Of a stretch of 64,000 bases of DNA, positions 44,201 to 55,867 are shown piece by piece. Under the pieces are notes generated by a model. It was not told the origin of the DNA, did not search any database, and saw only the letters and a program-made list of their open reading frames with translations. The DNA is taken from contig NC_057919.1 in the NCBI RefSeq assembly GCF_018873765.1, positions 70,054,984 to 70,118,983 on the forward strand. The letters are read 5' to 3'. Made by a program: the position numbers and the translations under genes. Position 1 is the first letter of the stretch. Each line of letters starts with the position of its first letter. The DNA comes from Telopea speciosissima (Eukaryota > Streptophyta > Magnoliopsida > Proteales > Proteaceae).

Positions 44201-47200
44201 CCATTATAAACACTTACTTTGAAAAGCAAGAGGAGCACTTAATTTACCTTCAAAAGTGGGCATCATAGTCGCCAAATAGATTTCTTCCTAACTAGAAGGT
44301 TCAAAAGATTATTAAGGACTTTAAGGTTATACCTAGGGAGAGCCTAACCACACAACATACATTAGTGGTCATAGATGTATGCCTCACTATGCAAAATCGT
44401 AAGAAAGGTGAGATTATGTGCCCTAGGATAAGGTGGTGGAGCTTAAAAGGAGATACTTTGCAATCATTTATTGATAAAATGGTCAAATAAGGAAAGTGGA
44501 ACTTTGAGGGAGACACGAATACAATGTGGAATGAGATGACTACTTGTATTAAGAAGGTTGCAAAAGATGTTCTAGGGGAATCGAAATGAAAATGTCATTC
44601 CTCTAGGGAGACTTGATGGTGGGATGATGAGGTTCAGGTAGCCATTAAGACTAAGAAAGCTAGTTTCAAGACATGGCAAAGGACTAAGAATGTAGAGGAT
44701 ATACAAAGGTATAAATTTACCAGAAATGAAGCTAACAAGATTGTGGGGGAAAGTGAAAGCAAAGAATTATGAAGATCTTTATAACAATCTGAGCACAAAG
44801 GAAGGGGAAAAGATATCTAGAAGATAATAAAACGAGGGAAAGGAAGAGTAGAGATCTCAATCATGTTAGATGTTAAAAGTGAAGATGGTGAAGTACTAAT
44901 AAGGGATGAGGACATAAAGGAGAGGTGGAATACGAAAAATTAGTGTCTTAAGTAAAAGAAGTTTTAAGGAGGATGAAAGTAGGCAAGGCACAAGGCCCAG
45001 ATGAGGTCCGAATAGAAGTGTGAAAGAGCTTAGGAATTTATGGTTTATCTTAGCTACCCAACTTGTTTAATAAGATTATGAGCACAAGGAAAAATGCCAG
45101 ATGAATGGAGGAGAAGTATTGTGGTTCCGATGTACAAAAATAAAGGTTATATTCAAAATTCCATTAACTATAGAGGCATAAAACTAATGAGTCATACTAT
45201 GAAGTTATGGGATAGGATTATTTAAACTCACCTGAGACAAGAAACTACTCCAATTTGGTTTTATACTAGGAAGATCCATGACAAAAAGCAATTTACTTAG
45301 AAGATCATGGAAAGATTTAGAGATTGCAAGAAGGATCTCCATATGGTCTTTATTGACCTAGAAATTGCTTATGACAAAGTCCATAGAGAATTAATCTGGC
45401 AAGTACTAGAGAAAAAAAGAAGTGTTTCAAGTAAATATGTGGACACAATTACAGATATGTACGATGGTGTGGTGACTAGTGTAAGACCTGTGGGGGTCAA
45501 GGTAGTGAATTCCTAATCACAATTGGGTTACATCAAGGATCAGATTTAACCCTTATTTGTTTGTGTTTATCATTGATGATTTAACTAGAGGCATTCAAGA
45601 TGAGGTTCCTTGGTGCATGCTTTTTGCTGATGATATTGTTTTGGTGGATGATACAAAAGCAGAGATTAACACCAAGTTGGAGAGTTATGGAGATCAACCT
45701 TGGAATCAAAAGATTTTAAGCTAAGTAGAACAGAGATGGTGTTTATGGCATTATGGTGTGTAATTTTAGTTACAGTAGGACGGATAATGATGTGGTGAAA
45801 ATTGATGAGAGGGAGATTCCACAAAGTGATTATTTTAGGTATCTGGGCTCAATCATAAATAAAGAAGGTGACATCAAGGATGATGTTTCACAGAGAATTA
45901 AAATAGGATGGATGAAGTGGAGAAGTATGTCCGGAGTGTTGTGTGATCGACGTATTCCTTTAAAACTTAAAAGAAAATTTTATAGGACCGTCATATGACG
46001 GGCTATGATGTATAGTGCAAAATGTTGGGCAATTAAGAAGCATCATATAGATAAACTTAGTGTAACGGAGATGAGGATGTTGAGATGGATGAGTGGCAAA
46101 ACTAGGAAGGATAAAGTAAGGAATGATCATATTAAAGCTGATTGAGAGTAGCTCCGATACATGACAAGCTACAAGAAAGTCGTTTGAGGTAGCAAGGCCA
46201 TGTTCAACGGAGTTCTTTTGGATGATTTGGCACGGAGGACTGATTTGATTCAGATTGAAGGAACTAAAAGAGATAGAAGTAGACCTAAAATGACCTTAGG
46301 AGAAGTGGTGAGGAAAGATATGCATAGCCTAGGCCTTGTATCAAGTATGACCTCAAATAGAGCTGATTGGAGGGCAAGGATCCATGTAGCTGACCTCATT
46401 TAGTTGGGATAAGGCTGAGTTGTTGTTGTATTACTCATCCATCTCAATATGCACATCTCTACCATGTTCATTTTATGTATGCGTTGCTTTTGGATCTAAC
46501 ATTTTCTACATAAGGGACACTGGCCTTACAGCTCTCTTATGACGTCGACCCTCTAATCCAATGGACACCATCCCCTACTGCTCCCCCTTCTAAAAAGAGT
46601 GTGCCAAGTGTATGAGGCTCCCGCCATTTGGGGTCTGGGGAGGGTCATAATGTACTACCCCCCTCCACTGGATGATAAAAACAAGATATCAAGAATCAAT
46701 GATTTAAAATATTTCTCGATCATCGACTTAACTACTCCCTCAAGCGTACTCATATTTCTAAAAAACACTACATTACATCCATTCTATTTTCCTAAAAGCC
46801 TTTTGATTTTTGGTCAACAACCTTTGATTCTAAAACATCCAGACTTGGAGTTTTCCAATCTCTAGTGTCATCCTTCAAACCATAAAACATAAGCTATGGG
46901 AATTCTCTTGCATACGTCAAGTCAATCATCCATAACTAAAGTAATAAGATGTAGACCCAATTTTCCATCGCTGGTGTAAGCTTCCCAGATTTGCAATCTT
47001 ACTCATCTCTCGCCCAATTTTTCTAAAACTAGATAACATTCCTCCATGTGTACCTCAAAAGTCAATATATCTACTTGGAATCCCTTTCTTATCCAGAACC
47101 CACTATATGAACTAAGGGCCCTCCCATATACTCTGTCAACTCAGTCGAGCCTTACCCCAATTAGTTGAGTTGGATAGATAGATCCCTGATGTAGATTGGA

Positions 47201-50200
47201 CCACTTGAACCAGAAAGAACCTAGTCATAAGGTGGACTGGGTTCATTGGGAAGATCGAGCCAGCCGGCCTTGGATGGACCAGTCAGCTCGATGGGGACTG
47301 AGTATACCCAAATCGTGGGCTTGATCCAGTCCACATGGGCTTAGTTAGTTAATTAATTAATTGCTATTTATGTTTCCTAGTTTAAGTAGGATATTTTTTA
47401 GCTATGGTTGTAATCAGCAACTAAATAAAGCAGTTTGATTAGGATTAGTGTTTCCTATTCAGGATAGGACTCAATTTATTTGCTTTCTATTTAAACTTTA
47501 AAAGGAGCCAAAAAGCTCCCATGATTTGGATTTTGGAATAAGATTGAGTTGCTTGCGCATGAGGTCTGTGAGAAACAGCTGGGGTGAGCTGCCTACAACA
47601 TGAGATAGGTTATTCCTCTCTTCTTCCTCTTCTTCCTGTTTATGCTCTGCTTTTCCTGATTTCTGTTACTGATTTGATTCTCTATTAATCTATTCTACTG
47701 TTGTGTTTTGATTGTTTAATCTGAGCTATTTATTCCTTTACAACATACTATCCACTATAGTATTCTGTTGGTGTTGATTTATAACTGAGAAACACTGATT
47801 ACACCTGGCGGATACCCTGTTTCTTTGTCAATTTCATAATATATTGATTTATTTATTGCAATTCATCCATTAATCTGATTCCACCCAAACCTTGGGGAAT
47901 CAAGGCCAACCCTAGAGCTCTACTCGACCAGGGTTTGCGGTTATATTGAGCTCTGGTTTTGATGGCACTTAAAAATCTCTGATTTCTTCAAATTTTGTGT
48001 CTCAGATCAAATATTTTTAAAATTACTATGAGTCAGACCATCTGATTGACTTCATACTCTGGGAATACTAATAGTTTGCTAAAACAGAGATTCGGTCCAA
48101 GTTTCAGCCCATTTCATTGGTTCGATCTGATTTAATTTTAGCTTTCCTATTTCCTGGATCTCAGATTCAGAAATCCCTGTTTTTCAGATTACTTTAAATC
48201 TGGCTGTTGGAACAATCCCATCTTTTGAAGGGATCCTATTCCCTATATCTGTATTTGATTCCTAGAGTTTGGCTCTCATCTGAGAGAGTTCAATTTTCTG
48301 TCAATTTTAAGATCTGTCTGAGTTGGGTTAGCTTGGGATTCTATCTGGGAGGGTTTTAGTGTTCATCCTACCAACCCTCCATCAGTCCTGTTTTGCCTGC
48401 TCTATTTAAAGACACAGTAGCTGTCATGTAATTCATCTAAGTCACTTAAAACAATATGAAGATCTTTTTTTCTTCTCTCAGAATGTTTTTCCAGTAGTTT
48501 CCCTTGTCTCCGTAGGGCAAACTAAAACTGGTTTTCTAACACACTATCCATGTCTTAGTTTGTCATCAATCGGTCCCACCCAAAGTTTAAAGTAGTGGCA
48601 CATAAGATTGATCTAGAGCCATTTGGTGCAGCTGTGGATATCTGGGGCATTTTCTCCATTGATCCCAGGATTTCTTCACTTCTGGTGATCTCTTTTGAAC
48701 AAACTAGTTAAACAGTTTAAGCCAGTGCCCTATGCCTTGCCAAATCTTAGCTAAGATACCATCTGGTCCATAGTTATCACGGCATCACCTAGGCGTCCAG
48801 GCTCCTTGGCCGCCTTGATTTTGGACCCTCTAAAACGCCATGGTCGCCTTGCCATCTTGATAACTATGATCTGGTCCTAAGGCACTTTTCTACCTTCACC
48901 TTCATGAAAGCCTCTTTGACTTCAGATTAAAGAAAGTAACAGCAGTCTCAAATCTTATTAAGGTTGTCCAGTCCTCCCAAACTATCATCCTCTATGCTCT
49001 GTAAAAATTTAAAATCATGCATCAATGTAATTACCCATCAATTTAAAATCTATAGACTGTCAATTATATAAGGGTAATGGTAGGAATAATAACTGTCTAA
49101 ACAGAGTTTGTCATGTAACAGTAGAGCATTTTTTATACAGAGAAACATTAAAAACAGTTAAACACCCTAATTATTTTGCAAACAGGGCACTATTTAAAGT
49201 GATCATATTTAAATATTTAAATTTGCAGCCGAAGTTACAATATGAGATTGGTGTAATTGTGTCAAAGAAAGAATTTGAACACCTACACCGAAAAGATAAG
49301 ACTTTAGCCATAATCATAGAATAAAATTGAGAAATCCTGCAAGTAGGGTAGACCCAACAGTGATGTTAATCTATGCTTGACAATAAATTTATTTTAAAAG
49401 ACCAGCATGCCACTTACATCAGATTTATCTAATTCTGGCGTAGAGTCTTGGACAAAAGATACGCATTTGTGTAGATCTGTGGTGTCCTGATCATTTGATT
49501 CATCCAGTATCTTGGTACCCTGCAATCATTGAGGAGACATATACATCCAGAGCAACATGGTCAATCGTGAACAGACTACTGGGGAGGGTCATAGTGTACG
49601 CAGCCTGACCCCCGCTTCATGGGAGGCTGTTTCCCGACTCAAACACGCGACCACTAGGTCACAATGGAGCAACCTTACCGCTGCACCAAGGTTAACCGTG
49701 AACAGATAATGTCCCAATAATGATACAAGGGCCATTGTATCCCACAATGATTCAGAGGAAAGGAAGTTTAGACTCATGGAAAACATCAACTTGAACCAAT
49801 GTTTTCAAAAAAAGGATCCACAATGACTACTCTATTGTTTTTATTCACCACTAACTGGGAGAAAAAGTGTCCTACCACTCCAGAAGGATACTCTACCACA
49901 AGTCAACTTGATGACCCCAATAAATGAGTAAATAAAATTGCACAATTATTCGCTCCAAATCTTAATTTAGTCAATCAACATTAAATCCTCTCTACATGAC
50001 ATCATTAAAAAAAAAAGGTGTACCCAGTGCACGAAGCTCCCGACAAATGACAAAATTAACTGCTCAAGTGGAACTTTATTGCTGGCTTACCATATTTGAA
50101 TAGAACTCCATTACATCTGATCTAATTGAATCCATGTCTCCTGTGATCACATCTGGCTTGTACCTGAACAAAAACAGATATACCTAATAACAAAGAAAAT

Positions 50201-51512
50201 TGTGAAAAGTAAAAGATGGCAAGTAACTTAATTGAATAGTGTCAAAGAAGAAGATCAAGATTGTACAAGGTCATACACCAAGAACTACGGAAAACGTATT
50301 CAGCCTTAAATCTGTTAAATTTCTCCCATAATGGGCTTATTAATTATACTGTTAAATGAATTTCATAGCAAACATTGATTCAGCAGTGCGAACCCATTGG
50401 CATGCATTATACAAATAAGTTGTATGACTTATTAAATGAAGATATTTGTTTGGATCAGGAATTAACCATAAGGTACAATTCTAGGTTCCCTGCACATGCA
50501 ACAGCCTACAGTGCCAAATTAACAGCAAACTAGATGCTTTCAGGAGTCTAAGTTTCCTGGTGTGAGTATATATGGGTTTGACAATGAAGACAACGCAGAG
50601 AAGCTAACCGCCAAAATTGGAAGGTAAGAAGAAGACCTAAAGTCTAAACAATATCTTGTAAGATAAGATAAGTAGGAAGGCCATAAGTTCGTTAGCAGCA
50701 AATTTGTTGCTAATATACAGCAAGATTAACATAAATTCTATTCTAAGCTGGGTGAATCCATGATTCCTAGCACTGAAAGGGAAGTCTAATGGAATGATTG
50801 CCAAAACTCTATGCCCAACTCAAGTCCACATAATCTCATTGCAAAAATTAACAAACAAGAAAGGAGGTTTGAAAAAGGAAACATCTAAACCGAGTATGGG
50901 TACTGAAACATCTAGTAATAAAACGAAGTCCTGTCAGGGTGTTTACTAAGAACTAAACTCAATTAGGATTCGAAATTACAGATCTTATAGCCAACTGAGT
51001 ACGTCCTTCCCCTAATCAAACGACAGAGAATCCAGAGTCATTCAACAAAGATCAATAACCCAGAGCTTTCTTTCAGGAGGGGAAATTTATGTTTCTCAAC
51101 TGTTAAAAAACACAAAGAAGTCAAAACCTGTTTCGGACATGCAGAGAATCTTCCTGGGGGAACAGCTCAGGCATTTCATCGAAAATGCGATTAGCTCCTC
51201 CATCTGCACAAAGACGCAGCTGTGCTGCTCTACAAAAACGACGAAACGCTAACACTTGAGATCCACAGACGATTCCATCAAGAATTCCGAGAAAAAAGAG
51301 AAACTTCAAAGAAATAAAAATTTCCGAAAACCCTAGGGAGGAAGGGAAATGATGAAAAAAGTACAAGTAAATAAAGTACCATGCTTCCATAAGAGAGGAG
51401 TAAATCGGGGGAGGCGTTGGTTAAGCACAACCAGGGCGTAAGTACGATTAGGCTTAATGTCAACTGGGATTGAAGGAAGAAGAAAGCTGGAAGAATGGTG
51501 CATCAAATCCAT
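41264..51512 (-). CDS. TPK: Thiamine pyrophosphokinase, six exons
   Basis: Minus-strand exons are 51380-51512, 51128-51224, 50091-50163, 49418-49519, 41510-41759 and 41264-41385, all GT-AG and in phase, giving 258 residues and a TGA stop. The enzyme transfers pyrophosphate from ATP to thiamine, making the cofactor thiamine diphosphate, in the cytosol of plants. The start [14 protein letters not shown] leads to [18 protein letters not shown]. Next come [20 protein letters not shown] (exon 2), [17 protein letters not shown] (exon 3), [11 protein letters not shown] (exon 4), [20 protein letters not shown] and [20 protein letters not shown] (exon 5), and [12 protein letters not shown] with [10 protein letters not shown] (exon 6). 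The catalytic-site blocks (DGGANR, GDMDS, DQDTTD, GGRFDH) are complete. Intron 4 is 7.7 kb and holds an antisense LINE. Exon 2's acceptor is chosen from several AGs to keep frame. Confidence 0.96.
43560..46403 (+). pseudogene. RTE LINE polyprotein, endonuclease and reverse transcriptase, decayed
   Basis: Blocks in order include the endonuclease part ([20 protein letters not shown], then [13 protein letters not shown] near 43950-44100), a middle region with GPDEVRIEV and DEWRR (about 44990-45120), the reverse transcriptase block [19 protein letters not shown] (45340-45400), and the active-site segment [13 protein letters not shown] (45610-45650). The C-terminus holds [16 protein letters not shown] near 46270. 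Many stops and frameshifts, plus a MITE in the endonuclease part, make it inactive. Confidence 0.85.
43760..43930. mobile_element. hAT-like MITE, CATAGTTGTCAAGG family, nested in the LINE
   Basis: The ends CATAGTTGTCAAGG and TTACCAACTATG are inverted. The duplication CTTGTGTC is perfect (43752-43759 and 43931-43938). It interrupts the endonuclease coding part, so it came after the LINE. Confidence 0.9.
46598..46660 (-). mobile_element. Au SINE fragment
   Basis: TGAGGCTCCCGCCATTTGGG followed by GTCTGGGGAGGGTCATAATG is the 3' half of the Au SINE body in reverse orientation. No tRNA-like part and no duplication were seen. Confidence 0.65.
47187..47960 (+). repeat. Possible solo LTR
   Basis: A segment starting TGATGTAGATTGGACC has a layout like the LTRs at 18902: repeated GATTAGGATTAG-like leader words, TTTAAACTTTAAAAGGAGCC as a possible TATA region near 47490, then CTGTGAGAAACAGC. 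The right end and target duplication are not found, so this is tentative. Confidence 0.3.
48769..48868. mobile_element. hAT-like MITE, CATAGTTGTCAAGG family, 100 bp
   Basis: The ends CATAGTTATCACGG and CTTGATAACTATG are inverted. The duplication ATCTGGTC is perfect (48761-48768 and 48869-48876). It lies in intron 4 of TPK. Confidence 0.9.
49576..49693 (-). mobile_element. Truncated Au-type SINE
   Basis: The minus strand reads CTTGGTGCAGCGGTAAGG (box A) and a box B-like TCGCGTGTTTGAGTC, then the first part of the Au body. The flanks AATCGTGAACAGA (49563-49575) and AACCGTGAACAGA (49694-49706) match at 12 of 13 bases. The 3' part of the SINE is missing. Confidence 0.8.
50017..50042 (-). mobile_element. 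Au SINE 3' end fragment
   Basis: GGTGTACCCAGTGCACGAAG next to a poly-A run is the terminal piece of an Au SINE in reverse orientation. It is very short. Confidence 0.5.
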
Positions 51513-51699
51513 TTGAGAACGAATCAGCTTCAGCAAGTTTCAATGCCTCCAACCTCAAACCTGTTTTGGAGGGAGAGGAACACGAAGAGATGATAGTTTT
51601 AAAACGGAGAAAAACGACTTCTTTGACCCTTTGTTTCTCGGTTTGGTATTGGCAAATTTGTTTTGTAACAAGTCGGTGATCTGTCCTGCTATTGTCTTG

Positions 51700-51900
51700 T
51701 GAGCTGGTTTGAGGAATCGGAATTGGCCGATCCCGTATCGGTGGATCGGTATAGATAAGGGTAAAAATGTTAAAAAAAAAAAAAAAACTACGCAAAAGAA
51801 ACAAGGGTAAACCTGTCCAATCCGGATTGATATGGACCGATCCGGACCGGGCAATTTAATCCCGACGATACCAATCTGATACTGATTTAACGATTTTTAT
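51700..51900. repeat. Degenerate copy related to the MITE at 37446
   Basis: GGTTTGAGGAATCGGAATTG and the GGTATAG, GATCCGGAC words resemble the reverse complement of the right part of the 37446 element. A poly-A run sits at about 51772-51787. Boundaries were not found. It lies just upstream of the TPK start. Confidence 0.35.
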
Positions 51901-52179
51901 TAATATTTAAAAAAAAAAAATCATTTTTGGTATTATTAGTTATCTGTCATTATCTTATTGGTTGTATTACCGATTCTGATCGATATTGGATCAATCTCTG
52001 TAGAGTCCCCAATCCCCATATCAAATGCTCCACAGCCCAAACACCACAATACCACATGCGGTAATTTGATTTTTTGAATGAGTAAACCATGTAAATCTCT
52101 GGTCCACATGAGACTCTACTCGGCAGGTCTAGGTGCCATGAGCCCATGAGAACCATGAATCTTTTTAATTGGGTGGCCC

Positions 52180-52619
52180 TAGGGGTGTCAACCTGTCGGT
52201 TTGGACTGGTTTTGGTTTAGTTTCATCGGTTTCAGTGTGAGAATGAGTGAGTCTAAAACATAATCCGATAAGGGTGCACTGGTTTCGATTCGGTTTCCTA
52301 TCAATTTTTTTCTAATGGTTTACTATCAGTTTGGTTTCGGTTTACCATGTAAATTATATTAAGAAGTATATATAAAAAAATGTGTTTTTATATGAATTTC
52401 GGGCTGCTATCAGTTTATTATTGGGTTATTTTAGTTTCAATCCGATTTTTAAAGTTTGGTTTGGTGTCTTATCGGTTTCGATGCAATTCAATTTGGTTTC
52501 AGTGTCACAAAACCCTTGCCCAAAACATGATCCAATAAGCTCATATTGACTTTAGTTCGATTCAGTTTCTGTCAGTTTGGCTTGGTGTTGTCAGTTCAGG
52601 CTAGGTTTTGACACCCCTA
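52180..52619. mobile_element. hAT-like MITE, TAGGGGTGTCAA family
   Basis: The ends TAGGGGTGTCAACC and TTTTGACACCCCTA are inverted. The flanks GGTGGCCC (52172-52179) and GGTGACCC (52620-52627) match at seven of eight bases. The interior is rich in GGTTTCGG-like words. Confidence 0.86.
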
Positions 52620-53226
52620 GGTGACCCAGGGTTCAAGAAGAGTTGAACTCAAGAGTCTCAAGACCTCCGCTCCCTTTGACATGATTCCGTTACCCTTTAG
52701 ACCCCATTTGTTTAAAGGAGAGTATGGAAGGGAAAACTTGACAAATAGGTTCCACTTGCTGACGGGTGAGTAACGAAAATTGAAACCCAGGGGTATTCTC
52801 ATAAATAATGCAAATGTTTTTTTTTTCCCTAGCAAATGTTTGGTTGGCTCCATGGAGAAAGGGAGAAGGAGTAGCAGATAAAGTAATCTTTTTTTATTCC
52901 GTGGATAATCCAAAAGCTTTGAAAGCTTTGAAAGAAGATGGAATGAAATTTGCCTCATAACTTTTCCATCCCAACTAACCAAACACCATAATATCTTCAT
53001 AGAAATAAAAAAATAAGTATAACTTTTTCATTTCTTAAATCCCACCCCACCAAACCAAAACCTATCTAAACAAAGTGGGTCTTAAGGTTTAATTATTTGA
53101 TTCTTTGTCAGAAGAGGATGAGCCTTCAATAATACAGGTGGGAGGAGTTAATAATGGTATTCACTTTTCTGAGAGTCCAATTATAGCATTAAATCATGGG
53201 GAAGGCATTGGAACACGGTAGATTCC

Positions 53227-53386
53227 GGCATTTTTATCCTCTTCTGTTACAGCACGGTGCTGTAATGCATCGTGCGACAGCTAGAGAGGTCATGTGCACT
53301 ATATGGGGCCCGTTGTACCACATGGCCTTGGCTGTATCGCACGATGCATTATAACACCCTGCTATAATAGGAGAGGATAACGATTC
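53227..53386. mobile_element. Mutator-type hairpin MITE, copy 2
   Basis: This is the same family as 37858-38016: TGTTACAGCACGGTGCTGTA in the left arm, GGGGCCC centre, and GGAGAGGATAACGATTC at the right end. The 9-bp duplication GTAGATTCC is perfect (53218-53226 and 53387-53395). Confidence 0.85.
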
Positions 53387-53984
53387 GTAGATTCCGTGCA
53401 TCAATGCATTCAATAGGAGGTGGGGGGGCTTTATGGTCATTTTGGATGGGCATTTATGTCCATCTGGTGGTACTTCATACAGGCTGTGTGCTTGTGTACA
53501 TGCACGACCGTGTATCAAAACTTTTGCCTTAAATCATTATCTCTTCGCCTTGAGGTGTACAATGCATGATCTGGCTCCACTCCAGCACAGGACAGATGTT
53601 GACACATGGATGGGGTGTCGATAGAACGGCATCCCCAAGTTGCGAATGGTGCATCTGCCCCTATGCCAGACGATGTCCAGCTCGGGGTTGCGTTGAAGAG
53701 GAGCCCCATCCATAGAATGCATTCCAAGAATACACGCCAAACTCAACCTAAATGTCAAAGTTCCAAGGCAATGCATGGGCTTGTTGGCATTCCCAAGTGT
53801 CATTCGACCATATCATTGCATTGGTAGTTAGGATTAGCTCCGTTGTATCCTTTCCCTTGTCTCCGTGTGTGTAGGATGGGTTAATGCTCTTTTCAATATC
53901 ATGAACACCCTCTCTGCTGGTATAGTCAAGGGGTTTCGATTACTAGTATTTTCTACCATTCAGCAATGTCATAGTTTTGTTCAA

Positions 53985-54171
53985 GGGAAAAGGAGTGTTA
54001 ATCCGTCGTTGGACGCGGCGTGTACCTGCCCCAAAACACAACCTTGAGCAAAATGACTGACACACTCCTGGTCCTTTCTGCCTTTCCAGGGGTGCGTCGT
54101 CATTTCATGTGCGATTGTGTTTGGGCACAGGTATATGTCGCGTCTGGCGACCGGTTAGCGCTTGTTATCCC
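53985..54171. mobile_element. Mutator-type hairpin MITE
   Basis: The arms GGGAAAAGGAGTGTTAATC and GCGCTTGTTATCCC are inverted with mismatches and share ACGCGGC and CCCAAAACACAA with the opposite arm. The flanks TTTGTTCAA (53976-53984) and TTTGTTAAA (54172-54180) match at eight of nine bases. Confidence 0.62.
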
Positions 54172-54571
54172 TTTGTTAAAATAGTAACATTCTTGTTGAA
54201 TTATGGGAAGATTTTCAAGACAATCCAATATACTTCGAAGAGTTAAGCGAATGTCTTCAACATGATCAACCTTCTTTCTCCCTTGATTGGATTGAGATCC
54301 ATGTTCTCTAACATGTCTCTCTCCTATTCTGATCATGTTGGACCCATATAGATGATATCATTTTCAACTCCTCATTGGTTGTAGTGTGCAGATTCCTTCT
54401 TACACTGTCCTTGTAGGAAACTCTCTCCATTAAAATAATTACTTTAGTTTGAAGATAAGATCATAGAGAGAAGGTAAAATACACAATACATAGTAGGGGG
54501 ATTCGATTTAGGCCATCAAATTTAACATGTGATATATCAAGACACCAAATGATCAATCTACATTTCAAAAT

Positions 54572-54719
54572 GGACCAGCATTCTCTATGAGGGGAGTGTA
54601 GCCCACGCATGCATGCGGAGACCAATGAGAGCACACATGTTGGCATCATAGGGGCAGGGCGGCCATTTCACCTTGTGTCGGGGCATGGGTGGTATAGTCC
54701 CCCAGAAAGACTTTTCTCC
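54572..54719. mobile_element. Possible Mutator-type MITE
   Basis: The ends GGACCAGCATTCTCT and AGAAAGACTTTTCTCC are weakly inverted. The flanks TTTCAAAAT (54563-54571) and TTTCAAAAA (54720-54728) match at eight of nine bases in low-complexity DNA. The arms are diverged. Confidence 0.42.
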
Positions 54720-55463
54720 TTTCAAAAATATACCAAATAATCAGTGTACATTCCAATATGCCAAGCAGCCTGAAACAAAAGTAATCAAACCTAAAATCTG
54801 ACAAGATTGTTCTCCTTTGATTTCGGGAGGTAGATGCATGAGTTGGCTAGGCTGGGAAGAAAGAAAGAAAGAAGAAATTTCTGATCCAGTTGGTTTTCTA
54901 ACATCCTAAATCGAGGTGACTCTAGAGGAAGAAGAAAGAAGAACAAAAACAAGAAGGGATAAAAAAAAAAAGATGAATAAGAATAAGAAGAAAGAATGGA
55001 AGAAGAAAATAAGGTCCGGATTGGGCTGGGCTCAGCCCAAGGTCCTGACCCTGACCCTGACCCGGCCCGGCCTTGACTATCAGAAATTCCCAACTCTGAC
55101 CCGCCCTTAGGGCCAGAGTATCTCAATTCTCAACCCAGGCCCTGTTCGGGCTAGGGCCGTTAGGGGCAAACTTGTACCCCTAGGTGCAGTGTGCCCTGGT
55201 GAATAACACTTTGGATTTATTGAAAGAAACGAGAGATGCCATTGAGGAGAACAATCTTTACCCATTCTTGCATTTATTGCCTTAAGGTAGCCTCATTATG
55301 GCCACCACACGCTCGATCTTTGCTTGACTACGTCAAGAATCAGGTTCTGGAAGGATGCCATGGAGGAGCTATTGGAGAGGGAGTCCCAGTCAAGTCTTCC
55401 CAATAAAGCAACCCTTTCATTCCCCGCAGCCTGAAAATTTTACTTCTCTGTGAGCTCTCCCTC

Positions 55464-55470
55464 TATAAAA
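55464..55470 (+). promoter_or_regulatory. TATA box of the S40-like pseudogene
   Basis: TATAAAA lies 85 bp before the pseudogene ATG and is followed by a pyrimidine-rich leader, a usual plant promoter layout. That it survives suggests the copy came from DNA, not from a spliced transcript. Confidence 0.45.
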
Positions 55471-55548
55471 CTCCCCTTTGCATTTGCTCCCATTCTTCAC
55501 TCAAACGCTTATCTTTCTGCTTCATCTCTGTTACAAACCCATCAAGTA

Positions 55549-55867
55549 ATGGCTGAAGAATTCCAAGAGTATGATGTGTTTTGGCCTGAGTAATCCCACC
55601 GGAGAGAGGATCACCTTCACCAGTGTCTTTCAAGACAAGAATGTCGATCCAGCCGAGGTGATCATGAACAACAACTCTATTGCTTCTCAAAAGAATTTTA
55701 CATCGACTTCATAGGAAGAAGAGCAAGAAGAACAGCTCACAGTCCCATTCCCTTCTGGTTAACATCCCTGCAACAGGAATGAGCGTAATAGTAATAATAA
55801 TTCATTTTTTCATTACTCATATTCAAATGAAAGTGACTACAACCTCAAAGATGCAGAGATGGTCTGA
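55549..55867 (+). pseudogene. S40-like (DUF584) senescence-regulator pseudogene, truncated
   Basis: ATG 55549 opens MAEEFQEYDVFWPE, which resembles the start of plant S40 proteins, then hits a stop at codon 15. In other frames the decayed body goes on with NSSQSHSLLVNIPATG and later NESDYNLKDAEMV, the region just before the conserved PPHVIV block of the family. That block and the C-terminus are missing, replaced by unrelated sequence after 55867. At least two frameshifts are needed. S40 proteins are small nuclear proteins linked to leaf senescence. This copy cannot make one. Family assignment is from memory of the motif order. Confidence 0.5.

Larger units (their letters stand above)
43177..46432 (+). 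mobile_element. Full-length RTE-type LINE, antisense in a TPK intron
   Basis: The left flank ACTCATCCAACTC (43164-43176) and right flank ACTCATCCATCTC (46433-46445) match at 12 of 13 bases. The element ends TAGTTGGGATAAGGCTGAGT plus a GTT tail, the usual RTE 3' end. Its length without the MITE at 43760 is about 3.1 kb, normal for full-length plant RTE. A GC-rich 5' UTR (43177-43550) precedes the coding part. Both ends are present, but the frame is broken. Confidence 0.88.

Noticed and set aside
54791-55126. A 111-residue minus-strand open frame with a serine/phenylalanine-rich stretch
   Set aside because: The peptide comes from an A/G-rich low-complexity tract (AAGAAGAA) and GGGTCAGG repeats. 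No family motif, no start context, no splice support.
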